DNA from: Dendrophyllia cribrosa | Lineage: Eukaryota; Cnidaria; Anthozoa; Scleractinia; Dendrophylliidae | Assembly: GCA_024195265.1 (NCBI GenBank) | Contig: JAJLRJ010000010.1 | Location: 37,606,709 to 37,670,708 of the forward strand | DNA length: 64,000 bases | Direction: 5' to 3' | Part shown: positions 57,105-64,000 of the stretch, one piece after another | Numbering within the stretch: position 1 is the stretch's first letter | How the letters are laid out: the number at the start of each line of letters is the position of its first letter | Translations under genes and position numbers: made by a program | Notes under the pieces: generated by a model | What the model saw: only the letters and a program-made list of their open reading frames with translations | What the model was told of the DNA's origin: nothing | Databases searched by the model: none

Positions 57105-57928
57105 CGATATACAAAGCAGGACCTCGCGCGGACAAAAATTGCATTTCTCTTGTAGCACATTATGAATGCAATGAATAAGTAGCGGAAAGAGAAATGATTT
57201 CCTTATGGACGAGGGAGGTCCTGGGTTTTGGTATGTAAATATATATATGATAATTAGGTTGTTTAAAAGTTATGCGTAACGAATATTTAGTCATTGTGGT
57301 TCTGGCACCTTTGTATCGATATCTTCAACGTAATCGAGCTTAAAATTTTTTGTATATGTGCCAGTCACATTTCGCAGGTAATCGCTGCCATACTTTATCC
57401 TTGGAGTGCATTGACATTCATGAAGCGGATATTTACATGTGTACAGCCGTACTGTATTATACTAGGGTTTGTTATGTTTGTTAATAAATGGACGATTTTG
57501 GGGCCAGAACCCAACCACCGCAATGTGCTGTTGTTGTTTGCTGTTTTAAGTATCCGAGGACATTAAGGAACGTAAGAGATATTGAGAACGCCTACCTACG
57601 ACGCTTAACACTGATATATAATAGAGTGCGTGGTAATTACTAGCGAGAATCAATATTTATTAATATATCAACAGTTTAAACGGATTTATCCACCAGGGAT
57701 TGACTTAAAACCTTTTTCACAAAACAACTCTAACATCTTCCAAACAAATAAAATACACATACAGAGCTCTGAAACAAGTGGACATGCAGTGCCAGACTGG
57801 CTATCCGTGCCGAGAGTGTCTCTGAATCTGTATAGGTTCTTTCTTCTTATTGTAAAAAATAAGCACGATTTATATACAACCGTCTAGTAAATACATTATC
57901 ATAGGACTTCATCAGGTACATTTAACTG

Positions 57929-58186
57929 ACAACTATTCACCGGGCGAAGTTGAGGTAAATATCCACCACTGGCCACCGACACTGAGGTGAATAGTTGTTT
58001 AAGTACATACTAAAACAGTGAGATAATATAGCACGAAAATGATGATTTTAAACTCATTTATTTCTGTCAACGATTATAATTTTCGCGCGCAAATTGCTTG
58101 GAGGCGAATAGCACTTGCTATCCCGAGTTTCAGTAGCCAATTCAATCAGAGCGCGCCAACAACTCTATCCACTGTTTTAGTATATA
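57929..58186. mobile_element. Two small inverted-repeat elements, locus copy 2
   Basis: Counterparts of the pair at 36659-36917. Confidence 0.6.
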
Positions 58187-58280
58187 CTAAAATACACTAT
58201 ATATGGCTACATAGATACATCTTTACCCTTTGCCTCTGGCAAATAGTGAAACATTCATGCAACTGAAACATTAAATCATA

Positions 58281-59324
58281 CAATGTTTGTTCCAACTTTT
58301 GAGTCATGGATGAAATCATGAAGTGTGACCATTCAAATATTGAGCAGAACTTCCCTGTGGTGCTGTTCATTATGTTGTACAGAGTGGTTCTTACTCTTGA
58401 GTCTGTGGATGAAATCCTACAGTGTGACCATTCATATGAAAGCTACTGAGCAGTACTATCCTGTGGTACTGTTTTTTATGCCGTACAAGGTCGTTCTAAC
58501 TTTTAAGTCTGTGGATGAAATCCTAAAGTGTGATAATTCAAATGAAAGCTATTGAGCAGTACTTTCCTGTGGTATTGTTTGTTATGCTGTACAAGGTGGT
58601 TCTAACTTTTATATCTGTGGATGAAATCCTGAAGTGTGATCATTCAAATGAAAGCTATTGAGCATTACTTTCCTGTGGTATTGTTTGTTATGCTGTACAA
58701 GGTGGTTCTAACTTTTAAGTCTGTGGATGAAATCCTAAAGTGTGATCATTCAAATGAAAGCTATTGAGCAGTACTTTCCTGTGGTGCTGTTTATTATGCT
58801 GTACAAGGTGGTTTTAACTTTTGAGTCTGTGGATGAAATCCTAAAGTGTGATCATTCAAATGAAAGCTATTGAGCAGTACTTTCCTGTGGTGCTGTTTAT
58901 TATTCTGTACAAGGTGGTTCTACCTTTTAAGTCTGTGGATGAAATCCTAAAGTGTGATCATTCAAATGAAAGCTATTGAGCAGTACTTTCCTGTGGTGCT
59001 GTTTATTATGCTGTACAAGGTGGTTCTAACTTTTGAGTCTGTGGATGAAATCCTAAAGTGTCGGACCATTCAAATGAAAGCTATTGGGCAGTTCTTTCCT
59101 GTGGTACTGTTTATTATGCTGTACAAGGTGGTTCTAACTTTTAAGTCTGTGGATAAAATCCTACAGTGTAACCATTCAAATGAAAGCTACTGAGCAGTAC
59201 TTCTCTGTGGTGTTGTTTATTATGTTGTACAAAGTCGCTCTAACTTTTGAGTCTTTGTTAAAAAAAAACTTAAAATGGGACAATTTAAATGAAAACTAAT
59301 GTGCAGTACTTTCCTAACTTTGAT
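58281..59324 (+). repeat. Tandem array, 106-bp units, locus copy 2
   Basis: Counterpart of 37012-38055 with the same unit count and order. Confidence 0.93.
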
Positions 59325-59419
59325 TCTGTAGAGATAATAATCATATAAAGTGAAAGGAATACTTTCCTTTGGGTCCGTAAGGAAATATTTAGCACATTTT
59401 ACTAAAGGTAAAGGTAAAC

Positions 59420-60253
59420 TTAATACAGTGCAGTGTTTTTTGGCAAGATCTTTTTCGCTGACAGCATTTCATAATAAGGCATGCACTCTTCCACAACGGC
59501 AGCTACATTCGTCGGAAGATCCTCGACATCGAAAGCAGCGCACGGACGACTCCTATTTTTCTTGACCCTCGCCTTGAACCCGGAGCTCTTCAATGCATCT
59601 TCATGCCAGCCGGCCCAGACATCCCACTCTGGCACAGGTCCTGGCTCCCAGGAGGTCATGTTCTCTTCATACTCCAATCCAACTGCTTCACAGTAGCTTT
59701 GCAGGATTTCATTGGGATAATCCAACAAATCGTCTGCATCCACGATAATGGGGTTCCTGTGGATGTGCCTCTCGATGAATTCATATAGCTCCACCATCTG
59801 GCGAAATCCCGCTTCCGCGGGATCGAAGTAATCCCATCCAGTGAGTTTCGGGTTCGTAGATGCTTTGTAGAGGGAATAAACCGCTTTTAGCGGATGTCGG
59901 ATGAGGAATGTGTGCTGAAAGTTCTTGAAACCCTCTTCTGTGAAAATGTGGAACTTGTTTTCCACGCAGTATGCCATCTCCTTGGAGAAAAGGAAGTCTT
60001 TACCATCGTACTCTTTCTGTAGCAATTTACTTATCGAACGGTATGTCGCTTGGTGGTTTGTTTCCTGAGACGCGTATCTTGGGCTTTGTCTCTCCGGACC
60101 GAAATAAAAGGCTGCTGAGTACGGCTCGTGTAAAATTTTTGAGTTCTTAAGAGTCATGATTGATCTCTCAAACGCCGTTGAAACGCAGCGCGGTGCTGTC
60201 CAAAGAAGAACGCGACTTTTGGACATCTTGTGAACACCAATCGTACAAACCAA
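59420..60253 (-). CDS. Sulfotransferase-fold P-loop protein, single exon, locus copy 2
   Basis: The same 277-residue protein as 38151-38984, residue for residue. Three silent differences were found: GCA/GCG for an Ala, AAG/AAA for a Lys and TTA/CTA for a Leu. The P-loop (15-32), 3'-phosphate motif with R119 and S127, and the upstream TATA-like box are conserved. If the two locus copies are alleles, this is one gene and should be counted once. If they are paralogues, purifying selection or very recent duplication would explain the identity. Confidence 0.88.
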   Translation of the reverse strand: MVCTIGVHKMSKSRVLLWTAPRCVSTAFERSIMTLKNSKILHEPYSAAFYFGPERQSPRYASQETNHQATYRSISKLLQKEYDGKDFLFSKEMAYCVENKFHIFTEEGFKNFQHTFLIRHPLKAVYSLYKASTNPKLTGWDYFDPAEAGFRQMVELYEFIERHIHRNPIIVDADDLLDYPNEILQSYCEAVGLEYEENMTSWEPGPVPEWDVWAGWHEDALKSSGFKARVKKNRSRPCAAFDVEDLPTNVAAVVEECMPYYEMLSAKKILPKNTALY

Positions 60254-60447
60254 TTTGCTGAAAACTTGATAATGTTAATAGGCTAGGAACTCGCTCGTCT
60301 GTGAATACTTAACAACCGTGTTTTAGTCTGTCAAAACGTTTTGTTGCTACTACTCGCTTTGGCTTTCAATCTCCAGCAGACTACTTGGTCGTCGTGTTAA
60401 TGTTCTTACTAGCGGTTCGTACTGACATGGGCGTTTCCGCGCCGCGG

Positions 60448-60457
60448 CTTATATAGG
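60448..60457 (-). promoter_or_regulatory. Candidate TATA box of the sulfotransferase-like gene, locus copy 2
   Basis: CCTATATAAG on the minus strand, counterpart of 39179-39188. Confidence 0.5.
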
Positions 60458-60459
60458 AT

Positions 60460-62473
60460 TGTTTTCCCACTGCTTGCATTCACAGTTGACAAAGGTGCGA
60501 AATATTCTGATCTCCCCACGCATTGGCAAGTTGACTGGTACACCCCACAAACAGGTGTACGTATGACGAGGGGATTTTCTTTCTTTGGAAAAAAAAAAAT
60601 AATGAAGCACAAATCTCTCAAAGACAATCCCAGCGGAAGAATCAAAGTAAAGTACGTTAAAACCATTTAAAATACGCATTTTTAAAGCCCTTACTCGATC
60701 GACTAATAATAGCTTGTATACACTTTAAGTTAAATGAGTAATCGAGGCCAATTTTTGCAATTCAAACTCTGCGTCAACGCAGTGAATTGCGGTATTAAAA
60801 GTGTATTCATAGCGAGTGTTATCTCACTTTGTGGACAACAGACCATCTGCCCTTTGACGTCACGTATCAATTCCTTCTTTTTTTAGTATTTTTTAAATCG
60901 AGAAATACTTCAAAGCGAATATATTTTCACGATTTTTGACCCAATGATGACAACGAAACGTACATTTCTCAGAAATACTTCCTATACTTTGTTAAATATT
61001 GTTTAAACCTTGAAAGTTACAAATCCGATCATCGCGAACTGATTCTTTTCGTGATATTTTCTGAGATTAATTTGGCTGTGGGAAAACCACCATATGATCT
61101 TCAAAAGACAATTTGTTTATGTAATTAAACCTCACAAATGTAAAAGATGACGTATATTATGTTATCGGTGAAAAAATCCTTAATTCCAACAAGTCCTATG
61201 GCGTATGTACATTGTTTTGTTTTCGTAAACTTCACCAAGACAGCAGTAAAATGTAATTGTACAATATTAACTTTTTGAAATATATTTTTAGCGTTAACAA
61301 TTTTCTGAATCTCATGCCAATCGGGCGATCACTATCTTGAAAAATGATAAATAAAATAAAAAGAGAAACGAAACAAGAAAATGATAACGAAATTAAAATA
61401 AGAATTCGACATTAAATATCATTAGTCCTTACTTTACGCGGTTTAATTCACATTTACCTAAAGGTTACTGTCACTGATAACGTAAAATTGAGATAAAATG
61501 AGGACATCTCCCGCGAAGGACATTATAAAATCAATTCCAGGACGAATTGGAATTTTCAAATGTTGGTTTTTGAGGAGGGAGGAAATGACGAGAACCAACA
61601 ATGGGCTGTAAAAGCAATAATGCAAGAATTAACAAGATTTCGTTATTCTTTTCTTTGAAATAACGACATTGTAGTTGAGCAAGCTAAGAGACAAATACGT
61701 AAAGAACAGTTCACCACGAACTGCTCGTTTGCCTAATAGTGCCCAAGTCAAACTAAAGTTTATTAAAAAAAAGTACTGTTTTGTGGCCAAATTCATCCAT
61801 AGAGTAAGGCAAAGATTGGAACGACTACAGTACATCACCTTTCTCGAAGTTTTAGATTTATTAAATCTGGGAGTAAAAGGCTGTTTACAAACCATAACTC
61901 GCAGCTACAAACTTGTTCATACTAGGGCGAAACATGTTCAGTCTGATCACGAATGAAATGTTTTTTTTTTCTATGAAAAGTGTTCACATCAGGCGGCGCA
62001 TTGCGCGAATCATGATCGAAACATGTTTATTCTGAGCATGATTGAAACTACCTCACGAGGTAGTTTCGATCTAAGCCGGGCAGAAGAAACACGTTAGCGC
62101 AAATGTCGTCTCCTTGTTGAACGTTGCAATGCCCTTCGTTCCCGAAGGGCTTGACAAGTGAAATTTAACCACAAATCTTGCAACAGCAAGTTTGAGCTCT
62201 ATTTTATTTTTGGTTCATGTGTAATTATATAGATTTTATGCAAGCTTTATTATAATGTTTTATTACAATACGCTTGTTGAAATTAGCAACCAATGTGAAC
62301 AATGAAATTGCAAATATGTTTACGAGAAACGTGTTTCGTTGAAACATGTTTACTCTAAACGTGGGCTTGTCACCAGTTGCTATCCTTTTTAGCATGCCGG
62401 CAGACAGTGCTCTTAAAAATAGATTTTTATGCCCATAATTATGCTCGAACTTACTTATTGCGCTCGTAATCTA
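60460..62473. other. Intergenic stretch with hairpins, locus copy 2
   Basis: Counterpart of 39190-41205, with the same two hairpins at about 62045-62068 and 62130-62150. A 93-codon plus-strand frame at 61675-61956 is open here only because an A run is one base shorter than in copy 1, so it is not treated as a gene. Confidence 0.45.
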
Positions 62474-62756
62474 TAGAGCCCTTTTCAATTGTGTCAAAAG
62501 TAATTTCGCGATTGCTTTGGTTTTGCATTGCCACGCTTTGTGATTGGTTAAAAAGTCTTGCGCCACTTTCCCAACCAATCAGAAGTAAGACCAATACCAA
62601 TCATGACTTACTCGCACGCGTTTTCCCGCGCTTGGCTGCGGCGACATGTATTTGCTTCGAGCTCTGATTGGTTCATTGGATTGTCTGTCACTGTTTTGAT
62701 TGGACAGAGTAATTACTTTGGTTTTGGTTTTACGACACTCAATCGAAAACCGCTCT
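62474..62756. mobile_element. MITE 'TAGAGC', copy 4, uninterrupted
   Basis: The full counterpart of the split copy 3. It contains the single unduplicated target ACTGTTTTGATTG, showing the pre-insertion state. Confidence 0.9.
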
Positions 62757-62963
62757 ATATGCAAGTATTTTAACGTTTCCCGCGCTTTTCGCCGGTTACA
62801 GGTTTTTCCGCCCAGAACGGCTCCGATAACAAGTTTTTCCCGCTCTAGGCTCTGTTACAGTTTTAGTTTCCTAAGAGCGAGTTTCCCTTTGCAATGTAGA
62901 AACCTTCGCAGTTTTAATAGTTTTACGAAAAACACTCCAACAAGGCTTTCCAGATCATTCAAA

Positions 62964-63124
62964 TACAGTCGAACCTGTATTTAGCGGTCACCCTCGGGGA
63001 ATAGCCAATGACCGCTTAATAGAGGTGACAAGTTTACAGTAAATATGGGGAGCGATTTGTTAAGTGACCATTTAATAGAGGGTGACCGCTTAATATGGTG
63101 CCGCTTAATACAGGTTCGACTGTA
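62964..63124. mobile_element. MITE 'TACAGTCGAACCTGTATT'
   Basis: Left TACAGTCGAACCTGTATTTA and right TAATACAGGTTCGACTGTA are inverted ends. GACCGCTTAATA-type motifs repeat inside. TA tips. Locus copies 1 and 2 both end inside it at 49089 and 63012. Confidence 0.8.
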
Positions 63125-63252
63125 CTAAGGAATCATGAAGGTGCATGTCTAAAGCCGCATGAAAAGAACAGCTTTATAAGCAGGATGAGTTGCAACGTTT
63201 TGAGAATTTTTAAAAGTTTCTTTAACGATTTCGATGTTTTCTTTATAATTTG

Positions 63253-63499
63253 TCCTGGGCCGGGTTGTTTAAAGCGCGGTTAAGCTAACCCAGGGTTAGC
63301 ATCAATTTTGATTCCAGTTAAATAATTAATCAATGGAGATTTTCCGAAGTATTTTTGCCCTTTAGTTTCGTCTCTGACTTGTCTTCGCATGTAACTTATA
63401 ATTAGCTTTTGAAAACACTTATAACAAGAAAAATTACATCCTCGGTTAAGTTTTTATCCTGGGTTAGCCTTAACCTGCTTTCGAACAACCGGGCTCTGG
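63253..63499. mobile_element. MITE 'CC(T/A)GGGCC(C)GGTTGTT'
   Basis: Left CCTGGGCCGGGTTGTTTAAA, then GCTAACCCAGG; right CCTGGGTTAGCC, then TTCGAACAACCGGGCTCTGG. These are inverted ends. No coding capacity. Confidence 0.7.
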
Positions 63500-63906
63500 A
63501 CGATAACAGGAATGCAAATTGTAGACTGCAAAAACGAACTTTCTTGCAGTCAATTTATAGTGTCATTGAGTGTCATAGGTTCTCTCATGGTAAAGGCACA
63601 GATGTGGCACATTCATAATGTCCCTCGGCATCAAAACTTCCTCTTGTGGAGAGATGGATTGTGTCCAGATGGTATTCACCAAAGCTGAAGTCTTCAAATA
63701 ACTGCAAACAACAAAATAATTCGATTTGAATTGTATGAAGAATGACACAAAATCGTTCTAACTTCTAAGTTTGGATACTAGATTCTGCTGGAATAGACAA
63801 ACAAGGACGTTTGTGTGCTCTTACTTGATAAATTGTCTATCTGTTATTTCTAAACATATTTTATAAATAGTCATTTATTTCAAAATGTATTAGAACTATT
63901 AGGCCA
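63500..63906. other. Short gene-free stretch
   Basis: No gene supported. About 63735-63800 shows a faint fragment of the 88/106-bp family (ATCGTTCTAACTTCTAAG). Confidence 0.35.
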
Positions 63907-63990
63907 GGGGGGGGGGGGGGGGACCCCGACCTTCAGGTTGAAAGTTCAATGAACAGACCACTACACACCACCGCGCCTGCACACCTCTTC
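63907..63990 (-). repeat. Possible tRNA-like SINE head
   Basis: On the minus strand: GCGCGGTGGTGTGTAGTGG (A-box-like), then CTGTTCATTGAAC, then CCTGAAGGTCGGGGTCCC (B-box-like), then a run of 16 C (G run 63907-63922 on the plus strand). The cloverleaf cannot be completed, so a tRNA-derived SINE is more likely than a tRNA gene. Weak. Confidence 0.35.
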
Positions 63991-64000
63991 AGAAACAGAA

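Larger units (their letters stand above)
49590..63012. repeat. Duplicated locus, copy 2 (empty site)
   Basis: It begins with the bases of 28321 directly after the gap and follows copy 1 to 63012, where copy 1 meets the gap. It lacks the Penelope insertion. From 63013 the sequence is unique to this side. This is the layout of two overlapping contigs placed side by side. Confidence 0.95.

Noticed and set aside
61675..61956. 93-codon plus-strand frame
   Set aside because: Open only in locus copy 2, because an A run is one base shorter than in copy 1.
28321..63012. Reading the two locus copies as a genuine tandem gene duplication
   Set aside because: The copies begin and end exactly at contig edges around a 500-N gap and differ mainly by a recent insertion, which fits two alleles better. 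Not excluded without reads.

Overview
The window reads as a metazoan nuclear genome, most likely an anthozoan cnidarian and plausibly a stony coral. It is AT-rich, has spliced genes with long introns, a nuclear receptor gene, a GIY-YIG Penelope-like retroelement, and very many short non-autonomous DNA elements. No bacterial-type operons, CRISPR arrays or rRNA were seen. The species cannot be named from the sequence alone.

Layout. 1-1358 is the truncated reverse transcriptase of a LINE on the minus strand. 1.4-24.2 kb has no supportable host gene; it is a patchwork of MITEs, foldback elements and copies of a dispersed repeat with an 88/106-bp unit. 24.2-28.25 kb holds a three-exon nuclear receptor gene: N-terminus and zinc-finger DNA-binding domain, then hinge and most of the ligand-binding domain, then the end of the ligand-binding domain with the AF-2 helix. 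One base is missing in exon 2. 28.3-49.1 kb and 49.6-63.0 kb are two almost identical copies of one locus, separated by exactly 500 Ns. Each copy carries a single-exon sulfotransferase-fold gene on the minus strand, with identical protein, and the same series of MITEs and tandem arrays.

The two copies differ by one large event. Copy 1 contains a 7.3-kb Penelope-like insertion bounded by a 13-bp target-site duplication, inside a MITE; copy 2 has the intact empty site. The simplest reading is two alleles left uncollapsed by the assembler, one with a recent insertion, rather than a true tandem duplication.

The insertion is two Penelope dimers (partial 3' copy plus full copy) joined head to head. 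The plus-strand full copy has an intact 903-residue reverse transcriptase/GIY-YIG protein. The minus-strand copy has two single-base deletions. Each terminal repeat carries a minimal hammerhead-ribozyme-like motif, and similar motifs sit in two short foldback elements near 10 kb. Other points of interest are mobile elements ending in G and C homopolymers with 10-12 bp target duplications, a partly duplicated receptor exon broken by one of them, and the TTAA-bounded family whose internal unit expands into 88-bp and 106-bp arrays.
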